This document shows, piece by piece, positions 36,401-45,379 of a stretch of DNA of 64,000 bases. The notes beneath the pieces are model-generated. The model did no database searches. It saw only the letters and a list, made by a program, of their open reading frames with translations, and was not told where the DNA came from. The stretch is from the NCBI GenBank assembly GCA_963582345.1, contig CAUZSN010000002.1, positions 7,463 through 71,462 of the forward strand, in the 5' to 3' direction. Numbering within the stretch: position 1 is the stretch's first letter; each line of letters opens with the position of its first letter. The DNA comes from CAUZSN01 sp963582345 (GTDB lineage: Bacteria; Planctomycetota; Planctomycetia; Planctomycetales; Planctomycetaceae). The position numbers and the translations under genes are program-made.

Positions 36401-37016
36401 CGTAAACGATGTCGCAGGCGTATGCTTTTTGCCGCTCGTATGGGTCCATCTGTGACTGGATCGCTCCAACCGTCAGTCCCAGTCCCATGTACACCGGACC
36501 CATCCACTCCATATCGCGGCGGGCCAGATAGTCGTTGACGGTCACGACGTGAACTTTTCCGGCCAATGCGTTCAAGAAGGCGGGCAACGTGGCAACCAGC
36601 GTCTTTCCTTCGCCGGTAACCATTTCAGCAATAATGCCGCAATGCAGAAAGTACCCGCCGATCATCTGTACGTCGTAGTGCCGCATTTTCAGGTAGCGGC
36701 GACTTGATTCGCGCACGGCGGCAAAGGCTTCAGGCAGTAGATCGTCCAGTGTCTGGCCGTCGGATAGGTGTCTCCGAAACTTTTCCGTCGACTGCTTCAG
36801 TTCTTCGTCCGACAACGTCTCCATTTGGGGCTCGAGTCCGTTGATGCGATCCAGCATCGAATTGGGAACAATCGTAGCATTCCCTTGCTTGTCACGCATA
36901 AACCCGAGTTTGCGAATGTGACGTTCATTGGACGAGCCGAACATTGTTGTGATGAAACGTTCGATCCAAGCCGTCAGCGCATTCAGCCAATCGCCGAGTT
37001 TCTCAAGGAATTCCAT
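33465..37016 (-). CDS. secA: Preprotein translocase ATPase SecA, expanded form
   Basis: Motor of Sec-dependent export, 1183 residues against about 840-900 in most bacteria. ATPase motifs are intact: TGEGKTLVATLP (Walker A), VDEIDNILIDEARTPLI (Walker B), TGTAMTEAEEF, TNMAGRGTDIILGGN, and GRSGRQGDPGSSRFFLS. The C-terminus has the zinc motif CPCGSGKKYKKCC that binds SecB and lipids. The extra length, about 265 residues, lies in the helical scaffold between LEYDEVMDEQ (672) and AWKDHLYYMDHLRAG (1051) and is made of degenerate repeats each starting with a Trp (about residues 730, 794, 852, 921, 998). ATG 37016. waaA follows 51 bases downstream. Confidence 0.97.
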   Translation of the reverse strand: MEFLEKLGDWLNALTAWIERFITTMFGSSNERHIRKLGFMRDKQGNATIVPNSMLDRINGLEPQMETLSDEELKQSTEKFRRHLSDGQTLDDLLPEAFAAVRESSRRYLKMRHYDVQMIGGYFLHCGIIAEMVTGEGKTLVATLPAFLNALAGKVHVVTVNDYLARRDMEWMGPVYMGLGLTVGAIQSQMDPYERQKAYACDIVYGTNNEFGFDYLRDNMKPTKKLQVQGSLKFAIVDEIDNILIDEARTPLIISGPAQDDVSKYSKANRVALQLKREVHFEVKEKEHTCHMTDDGIRAAEEIAGVESFYTTGNMEWPHLIDNSLKAHYLYKCDVHYVVESNGEVVIVDEFTGRKMPGRQWSDGLHQAVEAKEGVTIKEESQTLATITLQNYFKLFKKLAGMTGTAMTEAEEFWKIYKLDVISVPTNRPLYRVNHPDIIFRTEQEKWDAVSEEIRNVHKTGRPILVGTVSIEKSELLSGKLDKYGIQHNVLNAKHHEREAEIIAQTGRQDAVTISTNMAGRGTDIILGGNPEHMAWDELSQTYESRLDVPKSEWDEKTQTVAEREGMVTEGREVAELGGLHVIGTERHDARRIDLQLRGRSGRQGDPGSSRFFLSLEDDLMRIFAGEWVKTILTKLGMQEGEAIESPMVSRQIQKAQKRVEERHYETRKHLLEYDEVMDEQRQRVYSYRQRILDDINCQDLILDMTDGQTDRWTRHFLSPDHRWETIVEWCAQTLHIETDVSNVRNMEKDQLVQFLKDEAERQAEDLIEEQIVENLPEEAEDKSEWNWQALSKWANTHWGLNTSSSELKKTGRDGLFEYLFNRSCESVARYDFSLLDMFLDDGWGRESLCAWIHQQFGLDASAEEFSERNIEESNDLIRQKINTAYRAKEITFPVAVGMTNFLTDRRGHGARHDRDGLIRWANSRFNTNCSVDDIKNKTVREIEELLNQHSQRYFDTSGDFTSTVDAFLDRAYGSENGEDFESDHDEKANVLAQLTKWVNQEFEALLQTNDLESLTREDARQKVLQQYDEQYRPELCQAERSLILEILDTAWKDHLYYMDHLRAGIGLVGYAQKDPKVEYKREGMKAFDEMWLRVGQQVTSAIFRLEKQSPEFVGSLWKITGTVHEDAGMAAAMYSEETGGLEPGQTPQVIEPIRNRSPKVRRNDPCPCGSGKKYKKCCGASA

Positions 37017-37294
37017 GGACCTAATCTCTGCACAGGCTGTCGAAATGTCAGTTTCACAGCCTTAGTGGCCGGCGAATCGTCCATTTGCCCAATGGATTAG
37101 CCACGCAACCCAAGCGGACCGGAAACAATTGATATGACGTAAGTTCGCTTTAATTCGAAGTTTATTGGTTGCACGAAATCCGGTCAATGCCGGTCAAACA
37201 ACCCGTTTTTTATTTTCCAACGGGGCTTGGTGCGTTAAAGTGTGCAGTTATTGCGGCGATGATATGTCAGAAGGAACTTCTGGAGTCGGACTGC
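37017..37294. other. Intergenic region upstream of secA
   Basis: No gene supported; divergent promoter space. A ribosome-binding GGAG at 37282 precedes the sulfatase stub. Confidence 0.35.
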
Positions 37295-37519
37295 ATGAAT
37301 CGTCATCATGTCGCACGAATGCTTGGTGGCTCGGTCGCTTTATTTGTGCGCTGCATTTGGCCATTGTCCAGTAACGTGCAAACGGCAGCACCGCGCAAGC
37401 CAAACCTTCTTTTTGTTCCGGCTGACGATTTAGGTCACGGCGACTCGGGCTGTTACGGCCAAGTCGTGATCCGCTCGCCAATTCGAAGCAGTTTACTGGC
37501 ACGAGTGACGGTCCATTAA
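37295..37519 (+). pseudogene. N-terminal stub of a sulfatase
   Basis: ATG 37295, with GGAG about 10 bases upstream, begins an export-signal-like segment followed by KPNLLFVPADDLGHGDSGCYG. This is the first strand and metal-binding Asp-Asp of sulfatases (usually RPNIxxIxxDDLGYGDLGCYG). After QVVIRSP the sequence departs and stops at 37519. The CxPxR formylglycine motif and everything else is missing. Planctomycetes usually carry many sulfatases, so loss of one is plausible. Confidence 0.8.
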
Positions 37520-37579
37520 CTTACGACATTGAGATAGCCGGATTGGCAAGAATATTGAACTTGGTCGCGAGAAGCATGC

Positions 37580-38353
37580 TTGATGAACGATACATCCGAT
37601 TCTGATGGGCTCCAGCCGGACATCACAACACAAGGCTTTCAGCGAGTTGCTTCATCGAGATCAACCGGACTGCGCAAGCTTGTCGTGTTCCTGGTAACCG
37701 TCACCGTTGTTTTCGTCGCATCGCGAAAATTCGGCGATGTCCTCACACTCGAAAACCTAATCCAGCATGAAGCGGAGTTGCAACAGTATTACCAGGAGCG
37801 TCCGCTTCGAGTCTGTATCGCTGCGTTTTTGATTTACGTGGCGGTGACTGCCCTGTCCATTCCCGGAGCTACCGCAATGAGTCTGGTTGTCGGTTGGTTC
37901 TTCAGTTTTTGGCGCGGACTAATTCTCGTCAGCTTGGCATCGACAGGCGGTGCTACGTTGGCCTTTCTGCTAAGCCGATATTTTCTGCGAGACGCGATTC
38001 AGCAGAAGTTCGGCGATCGGTTAACAAGTTTCGACGCGGCACTTGAACGCGAAGGTGCTTACTACCTGTTTACACTGCGGCTATTCCCCGCAGCACCGTT
38101 TTTCGTGATCAACGTTGTGATGGGGTTGACGTCGATTCGCGTTTGGACGTTCTGGTGGGTCAGCCAGATCGGCATGCTGGCCGGCACGTGTGTTTATGTG
38201 TATGCGGGATCTCGGTTCCCTAGTCTGAGACAACTTGCCGAGCACGGAATCCACGGCATCTTGACACCTGAATTGATCGTCGCGTTCATCGTGCTGGGTC
38301 TTTTTCCGATTTGTGTCAAGAGAATCGCCACCCACTTTCGACTGCTGGCTTGA
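37580..38353 (+). CDS. VTT/TVP38-family membrane protein (SNARE-associated, DedA-like)
   Basis: Integral membrane protein of 257 residues with the VTT domain (TVP38/TMEM64/DedA superfamily, some members of which are lipid scramblases). The domain includes ALSIPGATAMSLVVGWFFSFWRG (about residues 93-115), STGGATLAFLLSRYFLRDAI and the amphipathic FTLRLFPAAPFFVINVVMGLT. TM helices lie near residues 33-50, 77-98, 107-135 and 171-195, with more toward the end. The start may be 37580 or an ATG one codon later. It is convergent with secDF (93 bases). Function inferred from the superfamily. Confidence 0.88.
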   Translation: MMNDTSDSDGLQPDITTQGFQRVASSRSTGLRKLVVFLVTVTVVFVASRKFGDVLTLENLIQHEAELQQYYQERPLRVCIAAFLIYVAVTALSIPGATAMSLVVGWFFSFWRGLILVSLASTGGATLAFLLSRYFLRDAIQQKFGDRLTSFDAALEREGAYYLFTLRLFPAAPFFVINVVMGLTSIRVWTFWWVSQIGMLAGTCVYVYAGSRFPSLRQLAEHGIHGILTPELIVAFIVLGLFPICVKRIATHFRLLA

Positions 38354-38446
38354 TTGGTGTTCCACTAACCGGGACAAGCTCGGCCGTGATGCGTCTGGCA
38401 CCAGTCTCACTGAATTGGAGCGGTTTCAGCGACCACGTTCGCTGAA

Positions 38447-41400
38447 TCAACTTGTTATCGCCGCTTTTGCGGATGATCTGGTCCGTGCTGTGTCGGTTCC
38501 GGGACGATTCATTAGCCATAATAGCACGGGGCTGGCTACGTATATCGAACTATAAGTTCCGACCAGCACTCCTAGCACCAAGCAAAACGCGAAGCCGTGG
38601 ATGCCCTCACCACCGAACCCGTACAAGATAGAGACCACAAGAAAAGTCGTGATCGAAGTCAGCAACGTGCGCGCCAACGTTTGATTCAGGCTGGAGTTGA
38701 CCATATCACTGGTCAGCGCCGGATTCTTTCCCCGAACTTCGCGAATGCGATCAAAGACGACGATCGTGTCGTTTAATGAGTAACCAACGATCGTCAGAAA
38801 TGCCGCAATCATCGGTAGATTGATTCTGAAGTCGGATAGCAGCAGTGCGTTACCGAAGGCGGTGCCGCTGACCAATGAAGCCAATGCGACCATTCCCACT
38901 ACGACCAACACATCGTGCACCAACGCCGCGACAGCAGCCAGACCAAAGTTAATCCGTTGGAAGCGGAACCAAATGTAGGCCACAATGGCAATGAGGCTAA
39001 TCAACATCGCCATGATCGCGTACTGCTGCATTTCCATTCCGACCTGCGTCTCGAATTGATTGACCTCTTCGAACAGCGGCGTTTCCGCTAATTCTGTCTG
39101 CATCCGGTTCAACGCTCGTTTCAGATCGGCTGTGTTGACTGCTGACCTTGCTTGCAATTGCATTTCGGAAAACTTCTTGACGTCATTGGTGCCGGCTTTT
39201 AGCCCGCTGCCTTTCGTTCCAGTGAATCGAAATAATGAATTCGGATCGGGATATTCCAGCTTCAGTGTTGCCACCGCGGCAACCAAGCCATCCGCAGCGG
39301 TGGATTCAGTGATTTCATCGCTGAAGATCAGATCGACTTGGTGTCCGCCTCCGAACGCGCTTTGCGTTGGTGCGGCCACGGTCTCGACTTTGTTCTCTGG
39401 AGTGCGGTTTGTATTTTCCTCCTCTAATTCATCAGACTTGTTCGACAATTCGGACGCCTTAGCAACCTTCGAAAATTCTCCGATTGTCATCGTGATACGG
39501 CGCAAAGGGCGCTGTTTCAGTGCTTCGGCTACCGACTTGCGGACACGAGAAAGTCTCGTATCGGTCGTGCGCAGCCGATACCTTCGGCCAACATCGGATG
39601 CCTGGTCTTCATCACTGAGCGTCAATCGTTCGAGGGTGATATTTGATCCAAATTGCGCTTCCAGATCGGTCCGAACAGCTTCTAGATTTTGTGGCTGGAC
39701 GAATTCGAATGTCACCATCGCTCCACCCCGAAAGTCGATATCTAGGTTCTCACTGCCGCGCGATGCCAAGCTGGCCATCCCGGCGACAATCAACACCAAC
39801 GAGAAAATGGCAGCAGGTATCTTTTTTCCAATAAAATCGAAACGGGGCGATCTGACGATGCTCATCATTTTCAGATTACGCAACCACCGTTTGCGTTCCA
39901 AGATGTCGAACATCAACCGGCCGCCATACAAGGCCGAAAACATACTCATCACAATCCCGATGAATAGCGTTACTGCGAAACCTCGGACTTGATCGGTGCC
40001 GATCATGTACAGCACCACTGCTACGATCAAAGTTGTTACGTTTGCGTCGACGATGGTGGTAAACGCACGCGAGAATCCGTTTTGAATTGCCATGCGCAGG
40101 TTAGAGCCGCGATTCAGTTCCTCACGGATCCGTTCGAAAATCAATACGTTAGCGTCGACGGCCATACCAATGGTAAGCACCAATCCAGCCAATCCGGGCA
40201 GCGTAAAGGTGCCTTGGACCAACGCCATTGTTCCCATCACAAGGATCAAGTTTAAAACCAGGCACAAGTTGGCAATCAGTCCCGCGAACCGGTAATAGCT
40301 GATCATAAAGATCAAAATCATCACCGACGCCAGTCCGATCGCCAATTTACCCTTTTGTTGAATGTCTGCTCCCAACAACGGGCTGATCGTGAACTCGCTT
40401 ATCGGTTCGTGTTTAATCGGTATCTCCAATGCGCCCGCGTTTAATACGTCGATTAACTCGCTGATTTCTGTTTGTGTGAAGTTGCCGCTGACAATGCCGC
40501 TGCTGCTGATCGTTTCGCGTAAGTTCGGGGCCGATTGCACTTTGTTGTCGAGCAAAATGGCCAGACGGCGCTGGAACCCGTCGGTTAACGGTCTGTTGCG
40601 GCTGGTCATCGTCTGGAACTTAAAGGCTCCTTGCTGATTGAAGGTGAACCCGACTGCGAGCGATCCGTCCTGATCGACTGTCTGATAGGCTCGGACCAGG
40701 AACTTACCAGTTACTCGATGGCGTTCGGGCGTCACCATGACAAGCACCTGTTCGACATCTTTGCCGTCGTTGTCCTTGCTTGTCCGCAGCGCGATTTCGC
40801 CGTGAGTGTCAATTTCCTCTTTTTCGGAAATATCACGCCACATTGCGATGACTCGTGTCCCTTCGACGAAGGTCCTTTCCGTTAGCGGAAGTGTGTTCGC
40901 GTTGTCGATCAAACCGCGATTTCTGATTCCAGTCCTGCCATGGTCGCGCTCGTTCGCCAGAATTTCGAACTCCAAGCTGCCTAGCCGAGTCATTCTCCTC
41001 TTCATTTCTGCAACGACGTGTGCATCTGCACCGGGAGTAATGACTTCAATTCGGTCCGCGCCGACCTTGCGGACAGTCACCTCTTCCAGACCGCCTGGAT
41101 TGATTCGTCTCCGGATTGCTCCGACCATTTGTTCCATTGATGCGCTCACATCCTTGCCGGCCTTCTTCGCCGCCTCGACATCAACCTGGAACACCAGGTT
41201 CGTGCCCCCGGCCAAATCGATTCCCAACTTGACGGCATCCATCCAATGGTTTCCGATGGCCACCTGGTACACAAATGGAGCCAGGCCTAAGACAACGGTC
41301 AGCAGAAGGGCGCCAATTTTGAAACCTAGGTCCTTCAGCTTTAGCGTTTTGCCTAAAAATGATCCCAACGCCATCGGCACAACGAAGATGGCGACAACGA

Positions 41401-41497
41401 TGAAGAACATCAGCCATCCGGAAGTATCCGACGCTTTGGTTGTCACCTCAGGCTTCGTAGCGGCAAGGACCACTAAATCGGACAACAAGTCGATCAT
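38447..41497 (-). CDS. secDF: SecDF fusion, protein-export accessory membrane protein
   Basis: Fusion of SecD (about residues 1-560) and SecF (about 575-1016), the proton-driven complex that pulls proteins across the membrane after SecA. Twelve transmembrane helices are expected in two sets of six. SecD signatures include the periplasmic head, GIDLAGGTNLVFQVD, GLVLTIGMAVDANVLIFERIREE and NGFSRAFTTIVDANVTTL. SecF has LDIDFRGGAMVTF, TIVGYSLNDTIVVFDRIREV and LNQTLARTLLTSITTFL. A charged linker rich in Glu, Asn and Thr lies in the second periplasmic part. ATG 41497. yajC precedes it at 103 bases on the same strand. Confidence 0.96.
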   Translation of the reverse strand: MIDLLSDLVVLAATKPEVTTKASDTSGWLMFFIVVAIFVVPMALGSFLGKTLKLKDLGFKIGALLLTVVLGLAPFVYQVAIGNHWMDAVKLGIDLAGGTNLVFQVDVEAAKKAGKDVSASMEQMVGAIRRRINPGGLEEVTVRKVGADRIEVITPGADAHVVAEMKRRMTRLGSLEFEILANERDHGRTGIRNRGLIDNANTLPLTERTFVEGTRVIAMWRDISEKEEIDTHGEIALRTSKDNDGKDVEQVLVMVTPERHRVTGKFLVRAYQTVDQDGSLAVGFTFNQQGAFKFQTMTSRNRPLTDGFQRRLAILLDNKVQSAPNLRETISSSGIVSGNFTQTEISELIDVLNAGALEIPIKHEPISEFTISPLLGADIQQKGKLAIGLASVMILIFMISYYRFAGLIANLCLVLNLILVMGTMALVQGTFTLPGLAGLVLTIGMAVDANVLIFERIREELNRGSNLRMAIQNGFSRAFTTIVDANVTTLIVAVVLYMIGTDQVRGFAVTLFIGIVMSMFSALYGGRLMFDILERKRWLRNLKMMSIVRSPRFDFIGKKIPAAIFSLVLIVAGMASLASRGSENLDIDFRGGAMVTFEFVQPQNLEAVRTDLEAQFGSNITLERLTLSDEDQASDVGRRYRLRTTDTRLSRVRKSVAEALKQRPLRRITMTIGEFSKVAKASELSNKSDELEEENTNRTPENKVETVAAPTQSAFGGGHQVDLIFSDEITESTAADGLVAAVATLKLEYPDPNSLFRFTGTKGSGLKAGTNDVKKFSEMQLQARSAVNTADLKRALNRMQTELAETPLFEEVNQFETQVGMEMQQYAIMAMLISLIAIVAYIWFRFQRINFGLAAVAALVHDVLVVVGMVALASLVSGTAFGNALLLSDFRINLPMIAAFLTIVGYSLNDTIVVFDRIREVRGKNPALTSDMVNSSLNQTLARTLLTSITTFLVVSILYGFGGEGIHGFAFCLVLGVLVGTYSSIYVASPVLLWLMNRPGTDTARTRSSAKAAITS

Positions 41498-41600
41498 TGG
41501 TTACGCATCCTATCGTGCAAGAAAAACGCGATATACTTTTGCTTTGAAATCTCGCAAAAGACTTGACTATGCGCTGCTGAAGGCCGATCGCTGATAGCGA

Positions 41601-41951
41601 TCATGACGCCTTTAAAGTTTTTTTCTCCGAATCCTCGCTTCCCACCGTTTGAATACTGCTGCGAAGAAACTTGATACGCGTGTTGTCGTCGACCTTGACC
41701 GTGACTTCCTTTCCGTCCGCCGAAATGTTCGCGACCGTGCCGACAATCCCACCGACGGTGATGATGCGGTCGTTTTTCTTTAAGACTTTCAGCATTTCTT
41801 CACGTTTGCGTCGATCCCGACTCTGTGGGCGCAAGATCAAAAAGTACCACAAAACGAAAATTGCGATCATCGGGAACAACAGTGCCCCTAAGGGCGAGCC
41901 TGATGGATTATCGGCTGCCAACACGCAAAACACATTAAGCCATTCGATCAT
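41601..41951 (-). CDS. yajC: Sec translocase accessory protein YajC
   Basis: Small single-span membrane protein of 116 residues that associates with SecDF. One TM helix (about residues 20-37, LGALLFPMIAIFVLWYFLIL) is followed by the family motif RPQSRDRRKREEMLKVLKKND and a basic/beta domain, RIITVGGIVGTVANIS. It precedes secDF in the same orientation, the classical yajC-secD-secF order. ATG 41951. Confidence 0.96.
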   Translation of the reverse strand: MIEWLNVFCVLAADNPSGSPLGALLFPMIAIFVLWYFLILRPQSRDRRKREEMLKVLKKNDRIITVGGIVGTVANISADGKEVTVKVDDNTRIKFLRSSIQTVGSEDSEKKTLKAS

Positions 41952-42108
41952 GCTATCTACTCAAAATAATGTTAAATGGTAACGCTTCAGCCAAGTAAAG
42001 TAGGCCATCCTATGGCTGTTTTGCCAGACGACTAAAGTGTTACGCTAAAGGTAATTTTCCGTGCAATCGCCGAAAACTTGTAAAACGTCTGGAAAAACAG
42101 CGAGCATC

Positions 42109-43227
42109 TTAGACGGATAAACCCCACCGGACAAGGTGAACCGAACGAAACTCTTCAACACGGTGTTCGCGAATCGCGCGTCGCAGATCGCTCATTAGCC
42201 TCTGATAGTATGCGATGTTATGCCATGAGACCAAGATTGGACCCAGCATCTCGTTGGCAACGAATAGGTGCCGCAAATAGGCGCGACTGAAACGACGACA
42301 AACCGGGCACTCACATTCTTGGTCCAACGGCCGGGCGTCACATTGATATTGACGATTTCGCAATCGAACCGGCCCATCGTCGGTAAAAGCAGTTGCGTTA
42401 CGGCCGTTCCGCGTTGGCAAGACGCAATCGAACAGGTCGATGCCGCACGAGACCGCTTCGATGAGATCTTGCGGCTGACCCACGCCCATCAAATATTTCG
42501 GCCGGCCGGCTGGAAGCATTGGCGCAGTCCAGCGAAGCGTCTGGTACATGAGTTCGATGTCCTCGCCCACACTCAGTCCGCCGATCGCATAGCCGGGAAA
42601 ATCTAGCGACAGCAAACCGTGGATTGATTGTTCGCGTAATTTGCGATCAGTTCCGCCCTGAACAATTCCGAACAACGCCTGGTCATCCCGTTGATGGACT
42701 TCGCGGCAACGGATGGCCCAACGTGTTGTACGTTCCACCGCTCGTTGAAGTTGCTCACGGTCGCCGTCATGGGGCGGGCATTCATCCAGACACATGATGA
42801 TATCGGCACCCAGTTGCTCCTGAATGCGAATCGCCTTTTCGGGCGACAGTTCGAAAATACTGCCGTCGATATGTGAACGAAAAACGACATGCTCATCGTC
42901 TAGTTGAGTCAGCCGGGCCAAACTAAAAATTTGGAAACCACCACTGTCCGTGAGCAAGGGACCGTCCCACTGCATGAATGCGTGCAGGCCACCCAATTCG
43001 CTGACGATTGCGGCGCCTGGCCGAAGAGCCAAATGGTAGGTGTTGGATAGGACAATCTCGGTTCCGACTTCACGCAGTTGTTCGGGGGTCAGTCCCTTTA
43101 CGGTCGCCAGCGTTCCCACCGGCATGAATGCAGGAGTCTCCACAACGCCGTGGGGCGTTGTGATGCGACCTGTACGTGCGGATGTTTGAGCGTCGCTTGC
43201 TCCAATCTGAAATTCGATGCCAGCCAC
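42109..43227 (-). CDS. tgt: Queuine tRNA-ribosyltransferase (TGT)
   Basis: Exchanges guanine 34 for preQ1 or queuine in Asp, Asn, His and Tyr tRNAs. It has 372 residues. Catalytic Asp residues are in LTDSGGFQIFSLA (general acid) and IDLFDCVLPTRNGRN (nucleophile). The zinc site is CECPVCRRFSRAYLRHLF near the C-terminus. IGGLSVGE is the guanine-binding loop. The start is a GTG at 43227. It lies 17 bases after a GspF-like gene and upstream of yajC-secDF; the tgt-yajC-secDF order is common in bacteria. Confidence 0.98.
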   Translation of the reverse strand: MAGIEFQIGASDAQTSARTGRITTPHGVVETPAFMPVGTLATVKGLTPEQLREVGTEIVLSNTYHLALRPGAAIVSELGGLHAFMQWDGPLLTDSGGFQIFSLARLTQLDDEHVVFRSHIDGSIFELSPEKAIRIQEQLGADIIMCLDECPPHDGDREQLQRAVERTTRWAIRCREVHQRDDQALFGIVQGGTDRKLREQSIHGLLSLDFPGYAIGGLSVGEDIELMYQTLRWTAPMLPAGRPKYLMGVGQPQDLIEAVSCGIDLFDCVLPTRNGRNATAFTDDGPVRLRNRQYQCDARPLDQECECPVCRRFSRAYLRHLFVANEMLGPILVSWHNIAYYQRLMSDLRRAIREHRVEEFRSVHLVRWGLSV

Positions 43228-43244
43228 AGATCCACTTTATAGAA

Positions 43245-44423
43245 TCAGAAATTTCCTTGCACTGCGTCGTTGATCATACTGACGTACCACAGAATAAACC
43301 GGAAAACGAAAAAAATGATAAAACCGGCCACGACCAACCAGATCAGCCAGCCGAACGCAGTCGTCAAGGCATTCAGGCTGCGGCGTGCCTGGTCCTCGAA
43401 TTGGGGACTCAAGCGGTGCACCATTTCGGGAACCGTTCCCGATGTCTCGGCAACGTTGACGATGTGTAAGTAGTCGTCGGGAAACAGACCGGATGCCGTC
43501 AAGGCGTCCGACAAATTGTCACCGGACTCGACCCTATGACACACCATCGGCGCCGCCGCAATAAAGGCACCGTTTGCCGTCGCGCGGAAACTGGCTCTCA
43601 AACTTTGACGGATGGGCATGCCCGTTTGTTGAGTCAGGTAAAACGCCCACGAAAACCGAGCGATGGCGAATGAACGCATACAGTTTCCGAGGATGGGGAT
43701 CCACAGTAGTAACGAATCCAGCACTCGTGTAGTGCTGAATGCCTTGGACAAGATCTGGTAAACGACAAACAGCGACAAAAGTGAACCAAACGTGTACATC
43801 AGCCAGATCAACGCTCCGTCGGGTCCGGAAAGCCCAAAAACCAAAAAACTTACCGAATGGCCACTTGTTGCTACTGTTTCTGCCGTTTTGCCTATGATAC
43901 CCAGGATGTAAATCAACGCAGCAATGACAAAAATCGCCGCGACCAATTGGAACAGCGGCCACGAAATCGCCGCCACGAAATTGCGGCGCAACTGCAGATT
44001 GTTTTCGTAATGTTTGCCCATGTGAGCCAGTACTTCGGGCAAGGCGCCGCTCTCCTCGGCCACGCTTACCATGTCGATCAACAATTGGGGGAAATAGTTG
44101 CCTTGATCCCGCATGGCTGACGAGATTTCGCCACCGTTCTGAATCTCATTGCTGATTTCCCGAAGTGTTTCGCGACACCGCGGGTCCGAAGTCTTTTCAG
44201 CAGCCAGTTCAAACACCTTGCGTACATCCACACCGGCATGCAGCATCGTGCTCAGCGAACGGCATATCAAAGCCGACGTTTTCAGGGATATTCGTGATCC
44301 GAACACGAATGGAGGTCTCGCTAAATTGCACTTTGTCTGACTAATTTTGGAAATCGTACCACAATCGTACTCTGAAGTGCGATGCCGCTTGGCGTTAGCA
44401 AATTGTCTGTTCAACACTTTCAA
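43245..44423 (-). CDS. Type II secretion/pilus inner-membrane protein, GspF/PilC-like
   Basis: Polytopic protein with two T2SSF domains. The first spans about residues 45-165 (LICRSLSTMLHAGVDVRKVFELAAEK). The second spans about 250-370 (FSWAFYLTQQTGMPIRQSLRASF, VESGDNLSDALTASGLFP, VAETSGTVPEMVHRL). TM helices fall near 155-180, 205-230 and the C-terminus. The start is uncertain: the open frame reaches a TTG at 44423, and a GTG in PFVFGSR is an alternative. No pilin, GspE or GspD gene is adjacent; it is coupled by 17 bases to tgt. A CpaF-type ATPase is elsewhere (60471). Confidence 0.88.
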   Translation of the reverse strand: MKVLNRQFANAKRHRTSEYDCGTISKISQTKCNLARPPFVFGSRISLKTSALICRSLSTMLHAGVDVRKVFELAAEKTSDPRCRETLREISNEIQNGGEISSAMRDQGNYFPQLLIDMVSVAEESGALPEVLAHMGKHYENNLQLRRNFVAAISWPLFQLVAAIFVIAALIYILGIIGKTAETVATSGHSVSFLVFGLSGPDGALIWLMYTFGSLLSLFVVYQILSKAFSTTRVLDSLLLWIPILGNCMRSFAIARFSWAFYLTQQTGMPIRQSLRASFRATANGAFIAAAPMVCHRVESGDNLSDALTASGLFPDDYLHIVNVAETSGTVPEMVHRLSPQFEDQARRSLNALTTAFGWLIWLVVAGFIIFFVFRFILWYVSMINDAVQGNF

Positions 44424-44500
44424 GGCCGTTGCGTTCCGTCACAAATTGTGGCAAAGTGGCTGAGCCTGTTTTGGACCCAATCTATCGATTCACGAAAACT

Positions 44501-45304
44501 ATGGACTTTCTGCAACTCGGGAAAAAAACAATTCTGGTCTTCGGCGTCGCGAATCGAAAGAGCGTCGCCTATCACGTCGGTCAGGTGTTGAGCCAAGCTG
44601 GTGCCGACGTAGTTTATTCCGTGCGCAGCGAGGAACGCCGCGATTCCCTCAAAAAGCTACTTGATCCGGCACCAATTTACGTCTGCGACGTTGAGCATCA
44701 GGACCAGATCAATCGCCTTCGTGACGATGTTGGCACCGGTCGTGGCAAGCTTCATGGCATAGTCCACTCGATTGCGTACGCAGACTATTCAGCCGGTTGG
44801 TTGCCATTTCACGAGACGCCTCGTACCGGCTTCTTACAAGCCATCGACATTTCGTGTTACTCATTGATCGCAATTGCCAGCGCGTTTCGCGATTTGATTG
44901 ACGAACATGATGGCAGCGTAGTCACGATCTCGATTTCAACCACTCGCATGGCAGCCGAGAACTATGGTTACATGGCGCCAGTGAAAGCGGCGTTAGATTC
45001 GTCCATCTGTTTTCTAGCCAAGTCATTTTCGCAATTTTCGTCGATTCGCTTCAACGCAGTCTGCCCAGGTCTATTGAAAACGTCCGCTTCGGCGGGGATT
45101 CCCGGATACCTCGACAGCTACCTATACGCCGAGCAGGCAACGCTACGGCAACGAGCCGTTCGAACTGAAGAAGTCGCTAACACGGTCGTGTTCTTATTAA
45201 GTCCTCGATCGTCGGCAATTACGGCTCAAGGGATCGTTATCGATGCCGGCATGGGCATCAACTATTTCAAAAGTGAATTCGTTTGCCCGGAACAAAACGG
45301 CTGA
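44501..45304 (+). CDS. fabI: Enoyl-ACP reductase (NADH)
   Basis: Last reductive step of the fatty acid elongation cycle; short-chain dehydrogenase fold, 267 residues. NAD site is ILVFGVANRKSVAYHVGQVL, typical of FabI (GVANxxSIA). The catalytic Tyr155-x6-Lys162 is in NYGYMAPVKAALDSS, and HSIAYADY precedes it. C-terminal AVCPGLLKTSASAGIPG is the substrate loop. The open frame extends to 44429, but ATG 44501 gives MDFLQLGKKT, the right distance to the Rossmann strand. It is divergent from the GspF-like gene by 77 bases. The partner gene fabH is in the same window (27092). Confidence 0.96.
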   Translation: MDFLQLGKKTILVFGVANRKSVAYHVGQVLSQAGADVVYSVRSEERRDSLKKLLDPAPIYVCDVEHQDQINRLRDDVGTGRGKLHGIVHSIAYADYSAGWLPFHETPRTGFLQAIDISCYSLIAIASAFRDLIDEHDGSVVTISISTTRMAAENYGYMAPVKAALDSSICFLAKSFSQFSSIRFNAVCPGLLKTSASAGIPGYLDSYLYAEQATLRQRAVRTEEVANTVVFLLSPRSSAITAQGIVIDAGMGINYFKSEFVCPEQNG

Positions 45305-45379
45305 ACGATGTCGCCATCCGCTTCAACGCTACTGCGAAGGTTCTGATTCCTGAGCCAGCGGCTCTTTGTATCAGTGGGT

